Shown here one piece after another: positions 1 through 6,340 of a stretch of DNA of 8,049 nucleotides. Under the pieces are notes generated by a model. That model had not been told where the DNA came from and ran no database searches. It saw only the letters and a program-made list of their open reading frames with translations. The first letter of the stretch is position 1, and each line of letters starts with the position of its first letter. The position numbers and the translations under genes are program-made. The DNA is taken from the NCBI GenBank assembly GCA_030641505.1, contig DAOWHI010000241.1, positions 1 through 8,049 of the forward strand, in the 5' to 3' direction. Source of the stretch: Gemmatimonadota bacterium. Its GTDB lineage: Bacteria; Gemmatimonadota; Gemmatimonadetes; JACCXV01; JAHWKZ01.

Positions 1-89
1 CGCAGATCTTTCGTTGGGGACAGTAGCCATACTTCGCGCAATGTTTGTGCCGCATCGGATCGCGATCGTTATAACAGAGAGTGACGCTC
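1..89. repeat. Non-coding left edge with a GGGGACAGT-type tract, possible repeat-element edge
   Basis: These bases lie downstream of the dnaE2 stop codon and hold no supportable gene. They contain GTTGGGGACAGTAGCCATAC (about 14-33) and a 10-bp palindrome GATCGCGATC (58-67). From memory, short tracts with a GGGGACAG core occur repeatedly in many bacterial genomes, often near REP-associated (Y1-type) transposases. No second copy or transposase is visible here, so the assignment is tentative. No T-tract hairpin that would serve as a clear terminator for the dnaE2 operon was found. Confidence 0.25.
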
Positions 90-3000
90 TCAGTGAAAAT
101 CCCGTCTCTTTGTCTTGCCTGGTTTGAGGCGCACCCGGGGTGCCCACAGCTTCTCCGCCACCAGATGCACGATGCCCGACTGAACCTGGAGCTTTCCCGT
201 CACACCCAGAAACGATGCCGTTTTCGCCAACAGGCGGTAATTCTGAAACACGCGCTCCCAGATGACGACGTTCACAAAACCGGTTTCGTCCTCGAGGGTC
301 ATGAAGACCACGCCCTTGGCCGTTCCCGGTCGTTGGCGACAGATGACGAGTCCGGCATAGCGGACGTGGTCCCCGTCCTTCATGTTGCGGACCGTCGCTG
401 AATCAGGCAGTCGCTTTCGGGTGAGCTCATCCCGTAGCGGGGCGAGCGGATGCCCGCGCGGGCTGTGTGAAGTGAAATCGTAATCCCAGCCGATCGTCTC
501 TAGTTCGTTCAAGTGCTGAAACGTTGCGCTGGGCTCGGTCAGTTCGAGATCGAGCCCCGCGCTTTCGTCTCGATCGAGACCGAACACGTCCCATAAGGTG
601 TCGCGCCGCTCTTCCTCGAAACCCTCGAGCGCGCCGCATTCGGCGAGGCGGGCGAGCATCCCGTCGTCGAGTCGGGTTCGGGCGGCGAAATCGTTGAGTG
701 ATCGGAATGCGCGCACTTGTCGTGTTGTGACAGTCCACCTGCCGTCCACTTCCTGGAGCCCCTTTACGTACCGCAAACCCATGCGAACGAGAAACCCCTC
801 GCCACTCTCTTCGGACGGCTCGAGCGTACAGTCCCAATCACTATGTTGAACATCCACCGGACCGATCGCGACTCCGTGGCGCTTGGCGTCTTCGATGAGG
901 GTGGCCGGGCTGTAGAAGCCCATCGGTTGCGCATTCAGCAACGCACAGAGAAAGGACGCCGGGTAATGCTCCTTTAGCCATGCAGTGGCGTAGCCTATCA
1001 ACGCGAAGCTGGCGGCGTGGCTTTCGGGGAAACCGTAATCGCCAAACCCCCGAATCTGCTTGAACACCCGCTCGGCGAACTCCTGTCGAATGCCCTTGCG
1101 GGTCATGCGCGAGATGAGACGCTCCCGGTGCCGCTCGATGCGCCCCGCTCTCCGCCACGCCGCCATGTCACGCCGCAGCTGATCGGCCTCGCCCGGCGTA
1201 TAGTCGGCGGCTACTACCGCCAGCTGCATCACCTGCTCCTGAAAGAGGGGAATCCCGAGCGTCTTCTTGAGAATCGGCTCCAGCGAAGGATGCGGATACG
1301 TGACCGGCTCTTCTCCGTTTCGTCGCCGCAGGTAGGGGTGGACCATCCCGCCGGTGATCGGGCCGGGGCGGACGATGCTGATCTCGATGACGAGGTCGTA
1401 GTAGTGGCGTGGTTTCATGCGCGGCAACATCGCCATTTGAGCCCGGCTTTCGATCTGAAAGACCCCCACCGTGTCACCCTTCCGGATCATCTCGAACGTC
1501 GGCTTGTCCTGAGGTGGAATGGTGGCCAGCGTGAACGTTTTCTCGCAGTGCCGCTCGATGAGATCGAACGAACGGTGGACGACGTTCAACGCTCCGAGAC
1601 CCAGCAGGTCGACCTTGAAGAGTCCCAGGTCCTCGAGGTCGTCCTTGTCCCACTGGATCACCGTGCGGTCCGGCATAGTGGCGTTCTCGATCGGTACGAG
1701 CTCGTCTACCGGCGCGTGGCCGAGCAGAAAACCCCCCGGGTGTATCGAGAGGTGACGCGGGAAGTCCTGTATCTCGGTGGTCAGCCGGAGCAGGTGTTGG
1801 TGCAGTCGATTGTCAGGATCGAAGCCCGCCTCGACAAACGTTTCTGGTGTCGCCGACTCGTAGTGGGACAGCAGCCGCGCGAACCGATCGACGGCGGTTT
1901 CCTGAAGCCCCAAGACTTTGCCCACCTCACGCACCGCCGAGCGGGATCGGTAGCGGATGAAGTTGGCCACCATCGCAGCGTGGCTCCGGCCGTACTTCCG
2001 GTAGACGTGTTGGATCACTTCCTCGCGGCGATCGTGCTCGATGTCGAGATCGATATCGGGCGGCTCGGCGCGCTCCTTCGATATGAAGCGCTCGAAGAGG
2101 AGTCCCATACGCACCGGATCGATGGCTGTGATCCCCAAGCAGTAGCAAACCGCCGAGTTGGCGGCCGAGCCGCGCCCCTGACAGAGGATGTTCTTCTGCC
2201 GGCAGTACCTCACGACCTCCCACATCGTGAGGAAATACCCGTCGTACTCGAGATCTCGGATGACGGCGAGCTCCTTCTCGAGTTGTCGGGTCACTTCGTC
2301 GGGGATACCCGTCAGGTATCGCTCCCCGGCGCCGTCGAAGACCAGTGTCTGCAGCCGCTCGGATGATGTCGTGCCGTCGGGGAGTCGCTCGGAAGGATAG
2401 CGGTAGCGGATTTCGGCGAGTGAAAAACGACATCGTTCCGCGACCTCTTCAGTGCGGACAACGGAACTGGGGTCATCACTATAGAGGATCGCAAAGTCAT
2501 AGGCTGTGCGGAGCGCGTGCTCGGCGTTTGAATTGATGAGTCGCCCAGCGGTAGCCAGCGTGACTCCGTGGCGGATGCAGGTCAGCACGTCGTGGAGTTG
2601 ACGACGAGCTGGTGTGTGGTACAGCACCTCCATTCCGGCCAGCGTGGGAATGCCATAGTGCTGAGCGCGCTCGCGGAGAAGGCGCTCGCGGCGGGTGTCA
2701 TCGGCTTCTCGATGCCTTGAGAGAAGCGCATACAACCGGTCGCCGAAAGCGTCTCGGAGATCGATCGCGACCGCATCGGGCTCGGGCTTTCCCAAGAGCA
2801 GGCCCCGCGCGCCGCCCCACAGCGCGATCAGACCCTCGGCGTGTGTGCAGATTTCATCCCAGTGGACCTGGCTCGACCCTTTCGGTGAGCGAAGCCGCCC
2901 TCTGGAGATCAACCGGCAGAGGTTGGCGTAGCCGTCGCGATCTATCGCCAACAGAACGAGCGTCGAGCCATCGAACAGGGTGACCTCGGAGCCAACGATC

Positions 3001-3188
3001 AGCCGCAACCCCAGCTCCCGGGCCTTGACGTGCGCTCGCACCATCCCGTACACGCCATCGCGATCGGTCAAGGCCAATGCACGCAAACCAAACTGGTGGG
3101 CTTCTTCGATCAGCTCGTCCGGATGACTCGAGCCCTCGAGAAACGAATAGTTGCTCTTGCACCAAAGCGGAACGTATGAGCCTGCCAT
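90..3188 (-). CDS. dnaE2: Error-prone DNA polymerase DnaE2 (ImuC), C-family
   Basis: This is a 1032-residue C-family DNA polymerase of the DnaE2/ImuC type, about the usual family length. It is the catalytic subunit of the damage-induced mutasome and acts in the cytoplasm with ImuB and the sliding clamp. Domains in order: an N-terminal PHP domain (about 7-210); the polymerase core, with GRGSAAN at 338-344, catalytic aspartates in PDIDLDI (377-383, probably D380 and D382) and the third acidic residue in KVDLLGLG (D527); a helix-hairpin-helix region with GFGDYGFPESHAASFAL (714-730); and an OB-fold near 940-1000. The PHP domain looks inactive: the usual first metal-binding histidine is replaced in LWCKSNYSF (8-16). 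The start is the ATG at 3188, 4 nt after the imuB stop, with a GTGGAA tract upstream as a plausible ribosome binding site. It is the last gene of the imuA-imuB-dnaE2 operon. The DnaE2 rather than DnaE1 call rests on length, the N-terminal sequence and the operon. Confidence 0.97.
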   Translation of the reverse strand: MAGSYVPLWCKSNYSFLEGSSHPDELIEEAHQFGLRALALTDRDGVYGMVRAHVKARELGLRLIVGSEVTLFDGSTLVLLAIDRDGYANLCRLISRGRLRSPKGSSQVHWDEICTHAEGLIALWGGARGLLLGKPEPDAVAIDLRDAFGDRLYALLSRHREADDTRRERLLRERAQHYGIPTLAGMEVLYHTPARRQLHDVLTCIRHGVTLATAGRLINSNAEHALRTAYDFAILYSDDPSSVVRTEEVAERCRFSLAEIRYRYPSERLPDGTTSSERLQTLVFDGAGERYLTGIPDEVTRQLEKELAVIRDLEYDGYFLTMWEVVRYCRQKNILCQGRGSAANSAVCYCLGITAIDPVRMGLLFERFISKERAEPPDIDLDIEHDRREEVIQHVYRKYGRSHAAMVANFIRYRSRSAVREVGKVLGLQETAVDRFARLLSHYESATPETFVEAGFDPDNRLHQHLLRLTTEIQDFPRHLSIHPGGFLLGHAPVDELVPIENATMPDRTVIQWDKDDLEDLGLFKVDLLGLGALNVVHRSFDLIERHCEKTFTLATIPPQDKPTFEMIRKGDTVGVFQIESRAQMAMLPRMKPRHYYDLVIEISIVRPGPITGGMVHPYLRRRNGEEPVTYPHPSLEPILKKTLGIPLFQEQVMQLAVVAADYTPGEADQLRRDMAAWRRAGRIERHRERLISRMTRKGIRQEFAERVFKQIRGFGDYGFPESHAASFALIGYATAWLKEHYPASFLCALLNAQPMGFYSPATLIEDAKRHGVAIGPVDVQHSDWDCTLEPSEESGEGFLVRMGLRYVKGLQEVDGRWTVTTRQVRAFRSLNDFAARTRLDDGMLARLAECGALEGFEEERRDTLWDVFGLDRDESAGLDLELTEPSATFQHLNELETIGWDYDFTSHSPRGHPLAPLRDELTRKRLPDSATVRNMKDGDHVRYAGLVICRQRPGTAKGVVFMTLEDETGFVNVVIWERVFQNYRLLAKTASFLGVTGKLQVQSGIVHLVAEKLWAPRVRLKPGKTKRRDFH

Positions 3189-3192
3189 GCGG

Positions 3193-4668
3193 TTATTCCA
3201 CTTCGCCGTGGAGAAACCAGCGGCGGCGTTTGCGGTCGTTATAGATCCAGAGCCAACGACCGCTTCGCGTGCGAACGTAGTGGTAGGCGCGTGAGGTCTC
3301 TCGCGTCCACCATCCTCCGGACACGATGTGCGGGCCGATCACCTCTACGACTGGTCCGTCGGCGAAACGCGCGATCAACCACCCATCCGGTTCATGGCGG
3401 GCTCGCGGCGGCAGCTGAATGGGTGGCGAGTAAAGTCGACGCACCAGCGGGCGATGGGCGACCTCGGTTGGCTCGGGGAGAGCGAGTTCTTCGAGCAGCT
3501 CCCACCCGAAACGCGCTTCCGGGAGATGGCCATCGTGAAGTTGCGCCCGCATCACCGCATCGTTCCCCAACTCAGCCCGGATCTTGGCGAAGGCGCGTTT
3601 TACCGCTTCCAGGTTTCGGCGCGGCTTTTCACGAAAGAGCTCGAGTTGGCGTTGCGACGCTGGTGAGCCGACGCCTTTGATCTCGAGCTCGGTCACGCCC
3701 GCGGATAGCGTCAGCGTTTCCAGGCGGAGACGGATCAGCGTGAGTAGCTGGGGAACATCGAGCGTGGGTGTGGCGGGGGACAGTCTTTCATGATGTCTCT
3801 CGCCGTCGTCGAGTTCGAGAGCGATTCGGATTGACGCCAACGCCGCGCCCTTCGATGCGAGCGTTGTCAAGATCGATTGAAGCCGGGGCTCCAGGTTGAC
3901 GAGCAACCGATCGAGGTTCGTCTCGGGATACTCGAGCAGTATCGTTCTGACGATCGGCGCCCGGTACGGTTCCGGCTCGAGTGGCGCCCATCCGCTGCCA
4001 CGCGCCATCTCGTGCAATGCGTGGGCTTCAAGGCCGAACCGTTTGCGGATGCCGACCGCTGGGAGATCGATAAAACCGCCCAATGTCCGGATGCCGAGTT
4101 TGAAGAGTTTGTCCCGCAAGTCGGGTTCGAACCCGAGACGGTCGATAGGAACCGCGCGCAGGTGCTTGTGTTCGTGGTCGGTGTTTCGGAAGACGATGAT
4201 CCCGGAGCTCGATCGCGCCGCTGCATAGCTGCCGAACCGGGAAAACCCGATCCCGACGACCGATTCGAACCCTGCTTGGCGCAAGTTGTCTCGAACCTCC
4301 AGCGCCCACTCCTGGAGCGAGGTGTACAACGGGCAGAGCCCGGAGGCGTCGACCCAAAAGACACCAGGTTCTCTCGACGATGGCTCGATCCCGGGGCTAA
4401 AGCGCCACAACCAGCGCGTCAGCCGGCCGACGTACTCGGCGATTTCGGTATCCGCTACGACGCCAGCTCGGAGGTCACGCGACAGCGACAACGCGGTGGC
4501 GTACCGCATCCCGGGCAGGATTTGAACCCGCCGGGCGTTTTCGTTCACCCACCGGATGATTCCGAGCGGCTTGTCTCGATCGACGATCGCGACCGGTAGT
4601 GATTCCCAATCGGGGTGACGACGGAGCAGGATTTGGAGTGGCAGAGCTGGAACATCAACACAAGCCAT
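3193..4668 (-). CDS. imuB: ImuB, catalytically degenerate Y-family polymerase-like mutasome protein
   Basis: The protein has 491 residues and a Y-family (IMS) fold followed by an ImuB-specific C-terminus. In characterised systems ImuB does not polymerise; it links DnaE2 to the beta clamp. D4 (in MACVDVP) and D107 (in FWVDASG) align with two catalytic aspartates of DinB, but the glutamate that follows the second is alanine (A108), which fits a non-catalytic role. QLELF at 341-345 matches the clamp-binding consensus QL-x-LF. The C-terminus (about 425-490) has the conserved GGWW and RWFLHGE motifs of the family. The open frame extends 99 codons further upstream, but that part overlaps imuA in another frame and resembles nothing in ImuB. 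The ATG at 4668, where homology begins, gives a 14-nt overlap with the end of imuA and so implies translational coupling. Confidence 0.95.
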   Translation of the reverse strand: MACVDVPALPLQILLRRHPDWESLPVAIVDRDKPLGIIRWVNENARRVQILPGMRYATALSLSRDLRAGVVADTEIAEYVGRLTRWLWRFSPGIEPSSREPGVFWVDASGLCPLYTSLQEWALEVRDNLRQAGFESVVGIGFSRFGSYAAARSSSGIIVFRNTDHEHKHLRAVPIDRLGFEPDLRDKLFKLGIRTLGGFIDLPAVGIRKRFGLEAHALHEMARGSGWAPLEPEPYRAPIVRTILLEYPETNLDRLLVNLEPRLQSILTTLASKGAALASIRIALELDDGERHHERLSPATPTLDVPQLLTLIRLRLETLTLSAGVTELEIKGVGSPASQRQLELFREKPRRNLEAVKRAFAKIRAELGNDAVMRAQLHDGHLPEARFGWELLEELALPEPTEVAHRPLVRRLYSPPIQLPPRARHEPDGWLIARFADGPVVEVIGPHIVSGGWWTRETSRAYHYVRTRSGRWLWIYNDRKRRRWFLHGEVE

Positions 4669-5221
4669 CCGGTCCACGACACACCTCGCTATGTCCCCAG
4701 CCCGGTCCCTGGCGCTTGTCTTTGACGACGCGCAGCTGGCATGAAAAACGATCGAAGTCGGTGCGTCCTTTTCCGACTTCGGCGCGAATCGAAACCAACG
4801 ATCCCAACGAAGGCACCTGGCGCCCTTTTCGTGTGATACAGAGGAGCACCGTGTGGTGCTTTCGAGCGAGTCCGGCGAGACGGGTTTGAACGGCGAGCGG
4901 AAAATCAGCTTCGTACCCGAGATCGATAACGACGACCGCGAAGCCACCCGATCGAAGCAGCGCATCCGTGGCTCGCCAGGCTCTCTTTTCGTTCGGAGCG
5001 CGGATCACCGGCAGTGCATTGAGGTCGATCCCAAAAGCCGCGAAATCGGGTGGAAAAAAGATCGAATCACGGGCCCCGACCCAAGCCGCCAGCTCACCCT
5101 GGCGCTGGGCCTCCAGGATGAGCGAAGTGGCGGCGGTCAGCGTCGCCGTCGGTGCCGACCCCGAGACCTCCACCAATCGCCCAGCCAACGCTTCGATGCG
5201 CCACTCCGCCTCGGCTATCAA
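4655..5221 (-). CDS. imuA: ImuA, RecA/SulA-like mutasome accessory protein
   Basis: This 188-residue protein is the first gene of the mutasome operon. ImuA proteins are RecA-like and act with ImuB and DnaE2 in translesion synthesis; their exact role is unsettled. The RecA-like core shows EVSGSAPTATLTA (18-30) where a Walker A loop should be, but the GK(T/S) is absent, so ATP binding is doubtful. A Walker B-like strand FAVVVIDLG (94-102) remains, and the C-terminus has the RecA-like VVKDKRQGPG (165-174). The start is TTG at 5221: the next in-frame upstream codons contain no ATG or GTG before a TAA stop at 5246-5248, the protein contains no other methionine, and AGGA (5230-5233, minus strand) lies 8 nt before the TTG. 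The identification rests on position before imuB, length and these motifs. Confidence 0.88.
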   Translation of the reverse strand: MIAEAEWRIEALAGRLVEVSGSAPTATLTAATSLILEAQRQGELAAWVGARDSIFFPPDFAAFGIDLNALPVIRAPNEKRAWRATDALLRSGGFAVVVIDLGYEADFPLAVQTRLAGLARKHHTVLLCITRKGRQVPSLGSLVSIRAEVGKGRTDFDRFSCQLRVVKDKRQGPGWGHSEVCRGPDGLC

Positions 5222-5233
5222 ATGTCTATTCCT
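5219..5233 (-). promoter_or_regulatory. Ribosome binding site and TTG start of imuA
   Basis: On the minus strand AGGA (5233-5230) is followed by an 8-nt spacer and TTG (5221-5219). No ATG is available in frame, so this site decides the imuA start. The rare TTG codon would lower translation of the first gene of a mutagenic operon; that consequence is inference. Confidence 0.6.
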
Positions 5234-5239
5234 GTCTAT
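5223..5239. repeat. Direct repeat TGTCTAT x2, 10-bp period
   Basis: TGTCTAT occurs at 5223-5229 and 5233-5239 (ATAGACA on the minus strand), spaced by exactly 10 bp, and overlaps the imuA ribosome binding site. One helical turn of spacing would place both copies on the same DNA face, as in some operators. No function is shown. Confidence 0.4.
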
Positions 5240-5249
5240 GTATGCTTAT

Positions 5250-5313
5250 CGCTAGGTCGAAAACCGAAACTAAACCGAAAATAAACGAGCGGCAACTCGC
5301 TCGTTTCCTAGCG
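5250..5313. repeat. Nested inverted repeats in the imuA/tonB divergent region
   Basis: AAACGAGCG (5283-5291) and CGCTCGTTT (5298-5306) form a perfect 9-bp stem with a 6-nt loop GCAACT. Outside it, CGCTAGG (5250-5256) is the exact reverse complement of CCTAGCG (5307-5313). The right-hand arms are contiguous; the left-hand arms are separated by 26 nt that contain the 11-bp repeats. Transcription diverges here, so this is unlikely to be a terminator. It could be an operator, a structured leader of the imuA mRNA, or a remnant of a small element. Confidence 0.6.
5261..5286 (-). promoter_or_regulatory. Three GTTT units at 11-bp spacing upstream of imuA, candidate SOS operator
   Basis: On the plus strand AAACCGAAACT (5261-5271) and AAACCGAAAAT (5272-5282) agree at 10 of 11 positions, and a third AAAC follows at 5283-5286. 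On the minus strand, the direction of imuA, this reads GTTT-N7-GTTT-N7-GTTT. The geometry matches the direct-repeat LexA box of alphaproteobacteria (GTTC-N7-GTTC), though the fourth base is T rather than C. ImuA-ImuB-DnaE2 operons are commonly LexA-controlled, so an SOS operator here is plausible but unproven. No lexA gene lies in the window. Confidence 0.4.
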
Positions 5314-5400
5314 GTTGGAATACATCGGCGGACGGCGAGTACCAATCATGACAGGTGAGCGATAACGGTCACGGGTAAGCCACAGAACCGGGGGTGTGTG

Positions 5401-6054
5401 ATGCGTCGAGTCAGAGAGCTTGCAGAGAGTGAGACCGCCAACTCGCAGTTGCACGAATCGTACGGCAGCTACTTCAGATGGTTTGTGTTTACCGCGGTCG
5501 CGATACACACGATCCTGGTCTTTTTCGTTGTCGCGCCGCGGGGTGAGGGGTTTGCGGTTACAAAGAAGGAAATAATTGTCATCCCGATTCCGCCCGAAGT
5601 AAGGATCCCGCCGCCCCCCGAAGAGATGGCGCGGCCGGCGACACCGGTCGTGTCCGCTGAGGCGATCGACGACATCACGATTGCCGAAACGCTCCTCGAC
5701 ATGAATGTTCCCGATCTGCCTGCGGTGGAACTCGGGGATGAACCTACGGTTAGACCTTTCAGACCTTACACAGAGCCCCCAAGATGCAAGGACAACTGCA
5801 GCTCCGATGACCTGCTCCGTTACATGCCAACTTTGGTGAAGAAAACAGGGGTCACGTGTGAGGTGGTCGTTGGGCTCCACATCGACACGAATGGGGTCGT
5901 GAAGGCGGCCGATATCCTAAAATCGAGCGGTAACCGTGCTTGTGATTCAGCGGTAGAGAAATGGGCGCCGACGACTCGGTGGACGACGGCCTACAATCGC
6001 GATGAACCCGTTGCGGTGTGGATCGCCCAACCGGTCAGGATCGAGACCGAATAG
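5401..6054 (+). CDS. TonB-family periplasmic protein
   Basis: The protein has 217 residues with TonB architecture: a short cytoplasmic N-terminus, one membrane segment (about 26-45), a proline-rich linker (about 60-83, with IPIPPEVRIPPPPEE) and a C-terminal TonB-like domain (about 140-215). The domain shows VVVGLHIDTNGVVKAADILKSSG, split over 155-177, and the closing PVAVWIAQPVRI (203-214). TonB proteins transmit proton-motive force from ExbB/ExbD to outer-membrane transporters, but no exbB, exbD or receptor gene is nearby, so its partner is unknown. Four cysteines (129, 133, 153, 181) in the periplasmic part are unusual and could form two disulfides; a VKOR homologue is encoded three genes downstream. 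ATG at 5401 was chosen over the adjacent GTG at 5398. No strong Shine-Dalgarno sequence is visible. It is transcribed divergently from imuA. Confidence 0.85.
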   Translation: MRRVRELAESETANSQLHESYGSYFRWFVFTAVAIHTILVFFVVAPRGEGFAVTKKEIIVIPIPPEVRIPPPPEEMARPATPVVSAEAIDDITIAETLLDMNVPDLPAVELGDEPTVRPFRPYTEPPRCKDNCSSDDLLRYMPTLVKKTGVTCEVVVGLHIDTNGVVKAADILKSSGNRACDSAVEKWAPTTRWTTAYNRDEPVAVWIAQPVRIETE

Positions 6055-6059
6055 GTGGT

Positions 6060-6088
6060 TTGCGGCATTTTGAGCGGGCGGGTAAACT
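6060..6088 (+). promoter_or_regulatory. Weak sigma-70-like promoter before the lipoprotein gene
   Basis: TTGCGG (6060-6065) and TAAACT (6083-6088) are separated by 17 nt and resemble -35 and -10 hexamers at 3 of 6 and 4 of 6 positions. The ATG at 6095 lies only 6 nt after the -10, which would give a nearly leaderless transcript, in line with the lack of a clear ribosome binding site. Such matches arise by chance. Confidence 0.25.
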
Positions 6089-6094
6089 GAATTG

Positions 6095-6340
6095 ATGATC
6101 TCTTCAGCCCGCGCTTTCATGCTGATCGCCACGGTGTCACTCGTGTCGTGCAGCGGATTGGGCGATCCCAACTCGCTGGGCAACGACGATGGGCCTCTGT
6201 TTGGACCGACAGGTCCGGGTGGTCCCGCGGGACCGGGAGCCCCGACGGGTCCGGGCGATGCTCTATGCACGTTGCCGCTACCGCCGGAAGGGTGTCAGGA
6301 CACGCCTGGGCCGCTGCCTTTCCCGGTTCCGGATAACTAG
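6095..6340 (+). CDS. Small lipoprotein with collagen-like Gly-Pro repeat
   Basis: This 81-residue protein starts with a hydrophobic signal sequence ending in the lipobox LVSC, so Cys19 would be lipidated and serine follows it. The mature part is only about 63 residues. It contains Gly-Pro-x triplets at 37-54 (GPTGPGGPAGPGAPTGPG; five of six start with Gly), a collagen-like pattern, followed by a proline-rich tail. Two further cysteines (58 and 67) could form a disulfide. A TTG at 6092 just before the ATG is less likely as a start. The function is unknown; no family is recognised. The signal peptide, lipobox and low-complexity composition make a chance ORF unlikely. The 3' third overlaps the open frame of the next gene. 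Confidence 0.65.
   Translation: MISSARAFMLIATVSLVSCSGLGDPNSLGNDDGPLFGPTGPGGPAGPGAPTGPGDALCTLPLPPEGCQDTPGPLPFPVPDN

Noticed and set aside
1017..2366. A 449-codon open frame on the plus strand opposite dnaE2
   Set aside because: It lies wholly antisense to a well-supported polymerase gene, resembles no family I know, and long antisense frames are expected in GC-rich coding DNA.
3877..4599. A 240-codon plus-strand frame opposite imuB
   Set aside because: It is antisense to imuB, with no recognisable domain or ribosome binding site.
4669..4965. Upstream 99-codon extension of the imuB frame
   Set aside because: It overlaps imuA in another frame and has no resemblance to ImuB; homology begins exactly at the ATG at 4668.
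5283..5306. The 9-bp hairpin as a rho-independent terminator
   Set aside because: It sits between divergent genes, so no transcript is known to end there, and it lacks a long T-tract on either side.
5308..5880. A 190-codon minus-strand frame opposite the tonB-like gene
   Set aside because: Composition is arginine- and histidine-rich without domain features, and it is antisense to a gene with clear TonB architecture.
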